A DNA stretch of 64,000 nt from Tannockella sp964372125 (GTDB lineage Bacteria; Bacillota_I; Bacilli_A; Erysipelotrichales; Coprobacillaceae). Below are positions 7,968-16,552 of the stretch, one piece after another (within the stretch, counting starts at the first letter, position 1; every line of letters begins with the position of its first letter). Made by a program: the position numbers and the translations under genes. The stretch is from positions 1-64,000 of the forward strand of contig CAYJPL010000008.1 in NCBI GenBank assembly GCA_964372125.1, read 5' to 3'. The notes under the pieces are model-generated. The model did no database searches, was not told where the DNA came from, and was given only the letters and a program-made list of their open reading frames with translations.

Positions 7968-9065
7968 TTATTCTCCTAATGTTTTAAAATATTCTTCAAA
8001 AATATCACATAGTTTAACCATGTCTTCTTTATATATTTCACCAATATTACCAATACGGAACGTATCTTTATCGGTTACTTTTCCAGGATATATTGCATAT
8101 CCTCTTTCTTTTACAAAGTTATACATTTCAACGAATGAAAAACTAAGTTTATCCGGGAATAAGAACGTAGTAATTATTGGACTTTGGTGCTCTTGTCCAA
8201 TGTAGCTTTCTATACCCATATCTTTCATACGACGAATTAAATAGGCATTGTTTTCAAAATAACGATTATATCTTGCCTTAACTCCACCCTCTTCATTAAG
8301 TTCTTTCAACGCTTGATGGAAAGCTAACACAACGTGCGTTGGTGAAGTAAAACGCCATTTTCCATCTTTATCCATCTCTACCCACTGATCATAAATATCT
8401 AAAGATAAGCTTCTTGATTTACCTTTACATTCTTTTAAGAGTTGTGTGTTACAAACAATAAATGAAAACCCAGGTACACCTTGTATACATTTGTTTGCAC
8501 TACTTACTATAAAATCAATTCCCCACTCTTCTACAGGTATAGTATACCCACCAAAACTAGACATTGCATCAACAAGCATAATTCTGTTTGCCTTTTTTAC
8601 TACACTAGAAACAGTCTGTATATCATTTAATATTCCAGAAGTTGTCTCACAATGCACCATTATTACATGTGTAATTTCTTTATCTTGCTCTAACATATTT
8701 GCTACCACATCTGCCTGTGGGATTTCATTGTATGGAACTGTGTAAACAACATGATTAATGTTTGCGTATTGTGCTGTCTTTTCCATACGTTGTCCATAAG
8801 CACCATTAGAAATAATTAATATTTTTTCATTTTCTCCCACAACACTAGTAAGTAGTGCTTCTACACCAAAGCTTCCACTTCCTTGCATAAGTACTGTTGT
8901 ATATTTTTCTTTTGATACCATCGCTACATCCAATAAACCAGCTCTTATCTCTTGTGTGATTTTTTTATAATCATCATCCCAAGTACAATGATCTACCATC
9001 ATTGCTTCTTTTACTGTTGTTGTTGTCGTTAATGGACCAGGTGTTAATAATTTATACGTAATCAT
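7968..9065 (-). CDS. phnW: 2-aminoethylphosphonate:pyruvate transaminase
   Basis: The 365-residue class V aminotransferase opens LLTPGPLTTTTTVKEAM, the usual PhnW start. MLVDAMSSFGG holds the Asp (166) that binds the PLP ring nitrogen, and SSANKCIQGVPG holds the Schiff-base Lys192. The enzyme moves the amino group of 2-aminoethylphosphonate to pyruvate, giving alanine and phosphonoacetaldehyde for PhnX next door. TAGGAGATAAAT precedes the ATG. The Ala-glyoxylate aminotransferase relatives share the fold, but the neighbouring phnX fixes the assignment. Confidence 0.95.
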   Translation of the reverse strand: MITYKLLTPGPLTTTTTVKEAMMVDHCTWDDDYKKITQEIRAGLLDVAMVSKEKYTTVLMQGSGSFGVEALLTSVVGENEKILIISNGAYGQRMEKTAQYANINHVVYTVPYNEIPQADVVANMLEQDKEITHVIMVHCETTSGILNDIQTVSSVVKKANRIMLVDAMSSFGGYTIPVEEWGIDFIVSSANKCIQGVPGFSFIVCNTQLLKECKGKSRSLSLDIYDQWVEMDKDGKWRFTSPTHVVLAFHQALKELNEEGGVKARYNRYFENNAYLIRRMKDMGIESYIGQEHQSPIITTFLFPDKLSFSFVEMYNFVKERGYAIYPGKVTDKDTFRIGNIGEIYKEDMVKLCDIFEEYFKTLGE

Positions 9066-9074
9066 ATTTATCTC

Positions 9075-10433
9075 CTATTTTATTTGTTTTTTAATTGCAT
9101 TTTCAACAATACTTAACGCTGTATATAATTCTTCATCTGTTATGATAAGGGGTGGTGATAATGTTAAAACATTACCTTGAGAAATCTTAAAACTTAACCC
9201 ATTTTCTAAACAGTCATATAATATTGCTTCTGCTTTATCATAAGCTTTTTCTTTCGTATCACGATTTTCTACTAATTCAATAGCAAGCATTGCACCAATG
9301 CATCGAACATCACCTATTAACGAATATACACCCATCATTGCATTAGCCTTACTTACAAGTATTTGTTCAATCACTTTTACTCTTTCAAGAATTTTATTTT
9401 CTTCTATAAATTCAATCATCGACAATGCAACTGCACTACCTATTGGATTTTTTTCATGTGTATAATGTCCCAGTGAAATATCCTGACAAACATTATATTC
9501 ATCCTTAACAATTACTGCTGACATCGGAACTAGACTACCACCCATGCCTTTGCCTATGACTAGAATATCAGGTTCAATATCATAATTTTGATATGCAAAC
9601 ATTTTCCCTGTACGACCAAAAGCTACAGGTACTTCATCAAATATCAAAGCAATATCATATTTATCACATATATCACGAATTCTTTTATAATATTCTTTTG
9701 GTGGTATTTGTACATCTGTACAACGAATTGGTTCCATTATTAATGCACCAACATCATCTTGACATTCACACATGTACTCAAGATAATCTAATGCCTTCAT
9801 ATTTGCTTCTAGCCCTTCACCTAAAACAGGTCTATATGAATTAAATGGCATAATGTGTTCGCATCCTGGAAGTAGTGGACCAATACCTTTACGGAAATGT
9901 GCTTCCCCTCCTACTGAAATCGCATCTAAACTAGCACCGTGAAATGAATCCCACATTGAAATTGTCTTATATTTTCCTTTGACTTTTCTTACAAGCTTTA
10001 GTGCAACACCAATTGAAGATGTGCCTCCAGTAGTAAATAGTACTTTTTTATTTCCACCGTTTAGTTCAACAAGTTTTTTTGCAAGCTTTGTAGCACTGTC
10101 ATTACAAAAACGTCTTGGCGAAAATGTTAATTCCGTAAGTTGTTTTTGCATCGCAGCAACTAGTGTTGGATGATTATATCCTAACTGATGTACACTATTC
10201 CCATGGAAATCGATATATTTTTTTCCATCACTGCTATATATGTATATTCCTTCAACACGTTCTACACTATCTAAGCAAGGAGATGACAGAGCTTGATGTA
10301 AAAAATACTTTTGATCTTCTTCTATTTTCTCTTTTGTTTTCTTAGATAAATTATTTTGTTGAAACTCCTTACGAAAAGCAGAAAGGTTAATATCACCTTC
10401 TGCTTTCATTAATTTTGAATTATTTGCTTGCAT
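9075..10433 (-). CDS. pbfA: PLP enzyme of the PbfA type, probable (R)-1-hydroxy-2-aminoethylphosphonate ammonia-lyase
   Basis: The 452-residue protein has the class III aminotransferase fold: YIDFHGNSVHQLGYNHP near the N-terminus, the PLP phosphate loop TTGGTSSIG, WDSFHGASLDAISVGGE, Asp266 in LIFDEV, and Schiff-base Lys295 in VIGKGMGGS. The HGNSVHQ and FHGASLDAISVGGEA phrases recall PbfA, which turns (R)-1-hydroxy-2-aminoethylphosphonate into phosphonoacetaldehyde and ammonia, widening the substrate range of a PhnW-PhnX pathway. Position between the transporter and phnW fits. It could instead be a second phosphonate aminotransferase; I know the family from its motifs and neighbourhood only. 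The ATG overlaps the upstream gene by 14 nt. Confidence 0.75.
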   Translation of the reverse strand: MQANNSKLMKAEGDINLSAFRKEFQQNNLSKKTKEKIEEDQKYFLHQALSSPCLDSVERVEGIYIYSSDGKKYIDFHGNSVHQLGYNHPTLVAAMQKQLTELTFSPRRFCNDSATKLAKKLVELNGGNKKVLFTTGGTSSIGVALKLVRKVKGKYKTISMWDSFHGASLDAISVGGEAHFRKGIGPLLPGCEHIMPFNSYRPVLGEGLEANMKALDYLEYMCECQDDVGALIMEPIRCTDVQIPPKEYYKRIRDICDKYDIALIFDEVPVAFGRTGKMFAYQNYDIEPDILVIGKGMGGSLVPMSAVIVKDEYNVCQDISLGHYTHEKNPIGSAVALSMIEFIEENKILERVKVIEQILVSKANAMMGVYSLIGDVRCIGAMLAIELVENRDTKEKAYDKAEAILYDCLENGLSFKISQGNVLTLSPPLIITDEELYTALSIVENAIKKQIK

Positions 10434-11388
10434 CTGAAATTGCCTTGTGTGCTTCTAACAATTCTACTGTTAAAGTCTCAGGATATACTTTTGAGTTTGG
10501 TGACAATGCTTCTTCACTTTCCCCTACATATAATGGTACAGGATATGTTTCTTGAATTGTTGAACGTCCTTTTGTAACAATACATTCAACCATTTCTAGT
10601 GCAAGCTCATTTGTCTCTTCACCCTTATCCACTATTGCTAAAGATTCTGTTAATGTATAATTTCCTTCTGTTGGATCAATAAAATCAATTGGTAATCCCT
10701 CTTCTTTATCTGCTACTGCTTGATGACGTAAACCAAATCCAATCACTACTTCACCAGCACGTACTTTTTTAATTGGTCCTGATCCTGATTGTTCAAGATG
10801 TGCCCCTGCATTTGCATAAATTCCTTCTAGAATTTCTGTAGCTTCTGTTTCTCCATATTCTGCAACTAGTGCTTGAATCATTAGCCATGCAGTTGATGAT
10901 CCTTCAATGTCTACTACCGAAATATATCCATCATATTCAGGATTTGCTAGATCTTTGATAGAAGTAGGTGTTGGTAGTCCATATTCTTCTAATAATTCTG
11001 TATTAACTATTAATGCTCCTTGATTCCCTAATAATGGAGTATAGAAAGTAGATACTGTATCAATTGTTTCTACATCCATATCTAAGTCTACAAACATATC
11101 ATGTTCTTCATTTGCAGAATCGATATAATATGAACTCATTGTAACAATATCCGCTTCAATATTTGTACCCTCAGCCAGTAACTTACCACCTAATTCAGAT
11201 GTTCCAAATGATTGAATAATATATTTACCTTCATAACCATTATCATTTAAAGTACTTTCCATTGCAGTAATTGCTTCATCATCTGCATTTGAATAAATAA
11301 TCACCTTATCTTCACTGCTACTAGAACATCCTGTTAATACTGTTAGTGTCATGATGCATACCATCATTACCTTCATTAATTTTTTCAT
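10420..11388 (-). CDS. ABC transporter substrate-binding lipoprotein, probable 2-aminoethylphosphonate-binding
   Basis: The 322-residue protein starts with a signal peptide ending in the lipobox LTGC (Cys21), so it is a membrane-anchored lipoprotein. The mature part (VIIYSNADDEAITAMESTL, then ADIVTMSSYY and ALIVNTELLEEYGLP) is the fold of family 1 / iron-type solute-binding proteins, which also includes the PhnS and AepX 2-aminoethylphosphonate binders. Operon position beside a permease, an ATPase and the 2-aminoethylphosphonate catabolic genes supports a phosphonate ligand; the fold alone would also fit ferric iron or a polyamine. It overlaps the permease gene by 4 nt. Confidence 0.85.
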   Translation of the reverse strand: MKKLMKVMMVCIMTLTVLTGCSSSSEDKVIIYSNADDEAITAMESTLNDNGYEGKYIIQSFGTSELGGKLLAEGTNIEADIVTMSSYYIDSANEEHDMFVDLDMDVETIDTVSTFYTPLLGNQGALIVNTELLEEYGLPTPTSIKDLANPEYDGYISVVDIEGSSTAWLMIQALVAEYGETEATEILEGIYANAGAHLEQSGSGPIKKVRAGEVVIGFGLRHQAVADKEEGLPIDFIDPTEGNYTLTESLAIVDKGEETNELALEMVECIVTKGRSTIQETYPVPLYVGESEEALSPNSKVYPETLTVELLEAHKAISDASK

Positions 11389-13022
11389 GCTTTTATCCTC
11401 TTTTCATTATAAATTTCTATAGCTCTAAATATTGCCTTAGCAATAACATTAGTTACTAGTATTAATATTGATAATACAAATATTTCACTAAAGTTTGCAA
11501 AGTGCTGTAATTCTTTTATTTTTGTTGTAATAACCATTGTCATTGCTCCAGCAAGGAATATTACTGCACTTACTGTTACCATGGCATTTACAAAATAATA
11601 ACTAAATACTTCTATTAATGTGTTTTTTGCATTTGGTGTAATTACTCTAATGAGTGTTTTAAACCAACTATCTCCCATCAACTTTGCTGTTACCTCAAAT
11701 GAAGCATTCATTTTCTCCAGTGAATTTTTCATCATTAAATAAGGTGTAGAAAAGAAATGTATTACATTTGATATAATTAATATTAATAATGTATTTTGAA
11801 GTGATGTTCCTGAAAATAACAACAAATAAGCAATCCCGATAACCATACCTGGAATCGTATTCGTAATAAGTGCAAAGCCTTCTATAATTCTTTTATATAT
11901 AGCTGGCAATTTACTTCTTGTTGTTACTAATGCCCCACCATAAGCCAGTAATGTACCAAATAATGCACTAAATCCAGCTAATAATAATGAGTTTTTATAA
12001 ACTCCGATTAATGTTGGATCACCAAATACATTTTTAAAATTATCAAGTGTAAATGATGTATCATATGGCCACCCTTTTACAAATGCAACTACAAATATAA
12101 CTGCAAATATCGCAAATATCGTAATTAGTATCGTACTTGAATAAAGTAGGCATAATACATCACGTACTTTATTTTTCTTACTTTCTACCTTTGAAACTTT
12201 ATCATAACGAATATTATATTTTTCTATATATCTTATTAAAGAAATACTAATAATTGATGGTATTAACATAACTAGTGCAACAACTGCCCCTTGATTAAAG
12301 TTAGGTATACTACCTAACATCTCATTATAAAGTGTGCTTGCAACAACTTGATACTCTCCACCAATTGCAGCAGGAATTCCATAATCTGTAAATGCAAGTG
12401 TGAAACATTGTACTAATGATGCAACAAACGTACCAAGTAGTGGACGTATAATTGTCATCCAAAATGTTTTCTTAGTAGTATCCCCCATTACTCTTGACAC
12501 AATTAAGAATTTTTTATCTATATATCCCATTGTGTTATGAATTAACAGAAATGATATTGGCAGGGTATAGACAATATATCCTAATAATAAACCCTGAAAA
12601 CCATAGATATCAAAGAACTGCATTCCAAATATTTTAGTAATTAAACCTTGTTTTCCAAATGAATATATAATTGCAAAACCATATGTTATTGTCGGTAGTA
12701 ACATAGGTAGAACAACTGCCTTTTTTATAAATCCTTTTATTTTATTAGATAAGTTTGTAAAATGAATTGTATATGCCATAAAGAATGCTAGTATTGTAGT
12801 AATAATTGCACTAACTAGTGAAACAACAACACTGTTTATAACCGATTGTCCAAATCCTTTTTTATTAAATATATTTATGAAGTTCGAAAATATACTTCCA
12901 TCTGTTCCTTGAACTGTTTTTAGTAACATAAACATCATTGGTATTATTAAGAAACTAATAAATATAATAGTAATAGCAATAAAGATAACCCTTGCTTCTA
13001 AACTCCCAGATTTCTTTTTCAC
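11385..13022 (-). CDS. ABC transporter permease, two permease domains fused (2-aminoethylphosphonate importer)
   Basis: The 545-residue membrane protein has about 12 hydrophobic segments in two homologous halves, each a binding-protein-dependent permease domain with an EAA-type loop (around VSRVMGDTTKKTFWM in the first half and TAKLMGDSWFKTLIRV in the second). This is the fused arrangement of FbpB/ThiP-like permeases, also used by AepP-type phosphonate importers, so no partner permease is needed. The start is GTG at 13022, overlapping the last base of the ATPase stop codon, with a weak AGCAGG site upstream. The substrate is inferred from the operon. Confidence 0.88.
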   Translation of the reverse strand: MKKKSGSLEARVIFIAITIIFISFLIIPMMFMLLKTVQGTDGSIFSNFINIFNKKGFGQSVINSVVVSLVSAIITTILAFFMAYTIHFTNLSNKIKGFIKKAVVLPMLLPTITYGFAIIYSFGKQGLITKIFGMQFFDIYGFQGLLLGYIVYTLPISFLLIHNTMGYIDKKFLIVSRVMGDTTKKTFWMTIIRPLLGTFVASLVQCFTLAFTDYGIPAAIGGEYQVVASTLYNEMLGSIPNFNQGAVVALVMLIPSIISISLIRYIEKYNIRYDKVSKVESKKNKVRDVLCLLYSSTILITIFAIFAVIFVVAFVKGWPYDTSFTLDNFKNVFGDPTLIGVYKNSLLLAGFSALFGTLLAYGGALVTTRSKLPAIYKRIIEGFALITNTIPGMVIGIAYLLLFSGTSLQNTLLILIISNVIHFFSTPYLMMKNSLEKMNASFEVTAKLMGDSWFKTLIRVITPNAKNTLIEVFSYYFVNAMVTVSAVIFLAGAMTMVITTKIKELQHFANFSEIFVLSILILVTNVIAKAIFRAIEIYNEKRIKA

Positions 13023-13789
13023 TATTGACCTGCTTCCACTACTTCGTAATCACTAAATAGTTTAAATATATTCTTTTTCTTTATCTCTAATTGATTTAAT
13101 ATAAAATCCTTAACAAATACATTTGCAGGTGTTTTCATAATTGCTTCTGGATTCCCATATTGAGATATCTTACCTTCATCAATAATTAATACTTTATCTG
13201 ATAATGTTAATGCCTCTTCAGGATCATGCGTTACAATAATAGTTGTTAAATTATATTCCCTAGCTATTGTTTTTATCTTTGATTTAATAGACTCTTTAAT
13301 TACTCCATCTAATGCACTAAGTGGTTCATCTAATAATAATATTCTCGGTTTCATAACCATTGTTCTTGCAAGTGCAACCCTTTGTTTTTGTCCACCTGAT
13401 AGTTGATCAATACGTTTATTTAAATGCTTTTCTAATCCCAGAAGATGAATTAAGTCATTTACCTCTTGTGGTGTTGAAATATTCTTTTTGTTTTTTAATC
13501 CATATATTATATTGTCATAGGCAGTTAAATTAGGAAAAAGTGCATAATCTTGAAATACAATATTAAATCCTCTTTTTTCCATTGCAACATTTGTTAAATC
13601 TTCACCTTTAAAGATAATTCTTCCACCATCTATTTCAGTAATCCCTAATATTACATTTAATAATGTTGTCTTTCCACTTCCTGATGATCCTAGAATAGAT
13701 ACAATTTCCCCTTCGTTTATATCTAAGTTTATATCATTTAATATTGTTGTATTATCATATGATTTCGTGATATTTTCTAATTTTAACAT
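13022..13789 (-). CDS. ABC transporter ATP-binding protein (2-aminoethylphosphonate importer)
   Basis: This 255-residue ATPase has Walker A GSSGSGKTT, signature LSGGQKQRVALARTM, Walker B ILLLDEPLSALD and the switch His in IIVTHDPEEA. It ends soon after the nucleotide-binding domain and lacks the long C-terminal regulatory domain of sugar or iron importers of this class. It is the first gene of the phosphonate operon and drives the fused permease that follows with a 1-nt overlap. The start has a good AGAAGGAGATAAG site. The 2-aminoethylphosphonate role comes from context. Confidence 0.9.
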   Translation of the reverse strand: MLKLENITKSYDNTTILNDINLDINEGEIVSILGSSGSGKTTLLNVILGITEIDGGRIIFKGEDLTNVAMEKRGFNIVFQDYALFPNLTAYDNIIYGLKNKKNISTPQEVNDLIHLLGLEKHLNKRIDQLSGGQKQRVALARTMVMKPRILLLDEPLSALDGVIKESIKSKIKTIAREYNLTTIIVTHDPEEALTLSDKVLIIDEGKISQYGNPEAIMKTPANVFVKDFILNQLEIKKKNIFKLFSDYEVVEAGQ

Positions 13790-13817
13790 AGCTTATCTCC
13801 TTCTTGTTACTTACATG

Positions 13818-13845
13818 GAGTATTGTATTATTAATATTCATACTC
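13818..13845 (-). promoter_or_regulatory. Dyad in the phosphonate operon promoter region
   Basis: GAGTAT (13818-13823) and ATACTC (13840-13845) form an inverted repeat with a 16-bp AT-rich centre, 29 bases upstream of the first gene of the operon. It may be an operator. The promoter hexamers themselves are not clear to me. Confidence 0.35.
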
Positions 13846-14015
13846 AAAAAGCAACATTTAGTGAAGTTTAAATTAAGTTTATCCACAAAACATACACATT
13901 CTTAACATCTTAACAAAAACATAACATAATCACTGCATATACTTAAAGGTACTATCTGCTTGTAATTTTAGTATTTTATATGTATAACTATTATATGTTG
14001 TTATAAGGAGATTAC

Positions 14016-15203
14016 ATGAAATCAAAAAAATTTAGATTATATATTTTTTTTACAATCGTAGCTTTACAGTGTCTCGCTGCTAATTTTGCACACCCAATTA
14101 CACCTACTTTAATCCATAACCTGGGATTACCAGATTATAGTTTTGGAATATTATTTGCTGCTATGGCATTTTCAAACTTTTTATTCTCACCAATGTGGGG
14201 GAAGCTTGTCCATAAGTATGGTAGTAAAACCATACTTGGTATTTGTTGTATTGGCTATGGAATCGGTCAGGCAATGTTTGCGATGTTTAGCACACTTTTG
14301 CTTATCTGTTTTGCACGAATTTTTGCAGGTTTTTTTGTTGGTGGTATTTTAGTTAGTTATATGACATACATATTATCCAATACTGATGAAAGTCAACGCG
14401 GAAAAAGCTTAGCTTTACTTGCAACCTTCTCTTCTGTGTTTGCAGCATTTGGATATTTAATAGGTGGTATTTTAGGCAGTTATTCCATCTACTTAACCTT
14501 TATTGTACAAGTCATTAGTTTAATAATTTGTGGTATTTTATTTTATACACTTTTAAACCCTGATGAAATCAAACCTACGACATTTACACTAAAAGACATA
14601 AATCCTTTACGAGCTTTATTAGAAGGTAAACAATACATCTCAAAATCTTTTATTTATTTATTACTTGCAGTATTTATAACAAGTGTTGCTACAACTGGAT
14701 TTGACCAATCATTTAATTATTATATTAAAGATATATTTAATTTCTCTTCAAGTTATAACGGCATTATCAAAGCAGTTATCGGTGTCATAACGTTGGCTTG
14801 TAATATGACAATATGTGTTTGGCTATTTAAACATACAAATACTAAAATAAGCGTTATTTTTGTTTTACTTGGCTGTAGTACTTCACTATTATTATTGATC
14901 TTAACAAAATCGATTATAATATTCATAATCTTTGCACTAGTATTCTTCGCATTTAATGCTTTATATTTACCATTATTACAAGATATTACACTTCGTTCTT
15001 CAGATAGTTATAATTCGTCTATTATTGCAGGTATATATAATGCAACTAAATCTCTTGGTATGATATTTGGTGCCTTGTATGCAGGGTTTGTATATGGGTT
15101 TAATGCACTACTTCCCTTTGTTATTGCTGCTATTTTATTCGTACTAGCTATCGGTGTCATTCTCTTATACCTAAATATGACAAAAAAAATGCCTAGTAAT
15201 TAA
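14016..15203 (+). CDS. MFS transporter, drug-efflux-like
   Basis: The 395-residue protein has 12 predicted transmembrane segments in two six-helix halves. The MFS loop 2-3 motif is seen as GKLVHKYGSKTILG, and a motif-C-like glycine-rich stretch is seen as AFGYLIGGILGSYS. These are typical of the 12-TMS multidrug antiporter group. Substrate unknown. It is divergent from the phosphonate operon across 226 nt and is followed by the alarmone synthetase gene in the same direction. The start follows AAGGAGATTAC. Confidence 0.85.
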   Translation: MKSKKFRLYIFFTIVALQCLAANFAHPITPTLIHNLGLPDYSFGILFAAMAFSNFLFSPMWGKLVHKYGSKTILGICCIGYGIGQAMFAMFSTLLLICFARIFAGFFVGGILVSYMTYILSNTDESQRGKSLALLATFSSVFAAFGYLIGGILGSYSIYLTFIVQVISLIICGILFYTLLNPDEIKPTTFTLKDINPLRALLEGKQYISKSFIYLLLAVFITSVATTGFDQSFNYYIKDIFNFSSSYNGIIKAVIGVITLACNMTICVWLFKHTNTKISVIFVLLGCSTSLLLLILTKSIIIFIIFALVFFAFNALYLPLLQDITLRSSDSYNSSIIAGIYNATKSLGMIFGALYAGFVYGFNALLPFVIAAILFVLAIGVILLYLNMTKKMPSN

Positions 15204-15293
15204 GCATCAAGTATTATACTATTAATTTGTTCACTACAAGTTCATTATTATTCGTTACTATACATATAGAAATTTATTATGAAGGAGTATCAA

Positions 15294-15959
15294 ATGGAAA
15301 ATACACGAAATGGATTAAATATTGAATTAGCAAAAGAGCTTATTGATCAAAATTTGGTTAATGAATTCAGACAGCTTCTACACTTATATTCAGCAGGTAT
15401 TAAGGAAATCAAAACAAAACTAGAAATTCTAGATGAAGAATTTAAACTTAAATATGATTACAATCCGATTCATCATGTTGAATCAAGATTAAAATCTGGA
15501 AAAAGCGTATTTGGAAAATTACAACGTAAAAATTTACCTAAAACTACTGATTCTATACGTGAAAACCTTTTTGATATTGCTGGTATTCGCGTAATTTGTA
15601 ACTATGTAGATGATATTTATTTAATTTCTAAGCTACTATGTCAACAAGATGATATTTCTTTAATAGAAAAAAAGGATTATATTAAACACCCTAAAGAAAA
15701 TGGTTATCGTAGTTTACATTTAGTAATTGGTATTCCGATATTCCTATCAGGTGGTAAACAAACGATTCCTGTAGAGATACAAATCCGCACAATCGCTATG
15801 GACTTTTGGGCTAGTTTAGAACATCACTTACACTATAAAACAAGTAATGATGTACCAGATAGTGTGCGTTTAGAGTTAACTGAATGTGCAAAGACAATTA
15901 GCAAACTGGATAATAAGATGCAAGGTATTCACGACGAGTTAAAAAAACATCATAAATAA
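15294..15959 (+). CDS. Small alarmone synthetase (RelQ/RelP-type GTP pyrophosphokinase)
   Basis: The 222-residue protein contains only the (p)ppGpp synthetase domain: the nucleotide-binding loop ESRLKSGKSVFGKLQRKNLP, the metal-binding DIAGIRVICNYVDDIY, GYRSLHL, and the conserved EIQIRTIAMDFWASLEH. No hydrolase, TGS or ACT domain is present, so it is not the long RelA/SpoT enzyme. Such proteins make ppGpp or pppGpp under envelope or other stress. The start at 15294 is chosen because AAGGAG is 7 nt upstream; an ATG at 15279 would contain that site. Whether it is RelP or RelQ cannot be decided by eye. Confidence 0.9.
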   Translation: MENTRNGLNIELAKELIDQNLVNEFRQLLHLYSAGIKEIKTKLEILDEEFKLKYDYNPIHHVESRLKSGKSVFGKLQRKNLPKTTDSIRENLFDIAGIRVICNYVDDIYLISKLLCQQDDISLIEKKDYIKHPKENGYRSLHLVIGIPIFLSGGKQTIPVEIQIRTIAMDFWASLEHHLHYKTSNDVPDSVRLELTECAKTISKLDNKMQGIHDELKKHHK

Positions 15960-16032
15960 AAGGCTAAAACATGACGTAAATCTATGTATTGGAAACAATA
16001 CATAGATACATTTCATAATTAAGCCTTTTTTA
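15960..16032. terminator. Bidirectional nested hairpin between convergent genes
   Basis: The inner stem is a perfect 11-bp pair (TCTATGTATTG at 15981-15991 and CAATACATAGA at 15996-16006) closed by a GAAA tetraloop. The outer arms AAAGGCT and AAGCCTTT are flanked by A and T runs. It serves relQ on the plus strand and the acetyltransferase on the minus strand. Confidence 0.8.
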
Positions 16033-16443
16033 TTATATATTCTTAACCATTTTTATATGTGGACAATGTTCATCAAGATATTCACTACCTTCTTTTTTAT
16101 ATCCTAATTTTATATAAAATGGCATAGCACTTACCTGTGCTGATAAAACAATTTTATTAAAATCACGTTTACTTATTTCGTTTTCTAGAATATTCATGAT
16201 GTCAGCACCATAGTTATTTCCACGAAACTCTTTTAATACTGCTATTCTACCAATGACATAGTGATTATCTTCAATAAATGCACGTCCTGTAGCAACTGCT
16301 TTGCCACCAATTAGTAAAACTGTTGACAATGCATGATTATCAATTTCATCAAACTCATCTTGAAATCCTTGTTCCTCAACAAACACAGCTTGTCTAATTT
16401 CACGTGCTTGTTCTAGTAAACCGACTTGTATTATATAATCCAT
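16033..16443 (-). CDS. GNAT family N-acetyltransferase
   Basis: The 136-residue protein matches the GNAT fold of ElaA/YjcF-like enzymes: REIRQAVFVEEQGFQDEFDEID near the start, YVIGRIAVLKEFRGNNYGADIM (acetyl-CoA-binding V/I-x-x-x-x-R-G-x-x-x-G) in the middle, and SAQVSAMPFYIKLGYKKEGSEYLDEHCPHIKM at the end. It transfers an acetyl group from acetyl-CoA to an unknown amine. The ATG at 16443 follows AAAGGAGG; the longer GTG start would place that site in the coding region. Confidence 0.88.
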   Translation of the reverse strand: MDYIIQVGLLEQAREIRQAVFVEEQGFQDEFDEIDNHALSTVLLIGGKAVATGRAFIEDNHYVIGRIAVLKEFRGNNYGADIMNILENEISKRDFNKIVLSAQVSAMPFYIKLGYKKEGSEYLDEHCPHIKMVKNI

Positions 16444-16483
16444 AATGCCTCCTTTTGACACCTACTATTTATTGTATTGTATC

Positions 16484-16517
16484 ATAAAAATAAAACAAGT
16501 GTTATTTCACTTGTTTT
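16484..16517 (-). terminator. Terminator of the LRR surface protein gene
   Basis: Arms AAAACAAGTG and CACTTGTTTT around a short loop, followed by a T-rich run on the minus strand. Confidence 0.75.
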
Positions 16518-16552
16518 ATTTATACTCTATATTATTGTATGCTTATAATTAT

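Noticed and set aside
13879..13887. A canonical DnaA box TTATCCACA between the phosphonate operon and the MFS gene
   Set aside because: It is a single copy with no cluster. One 9-mer is expected by chance in AT-rich DNA, and the local origin uses a different variant.
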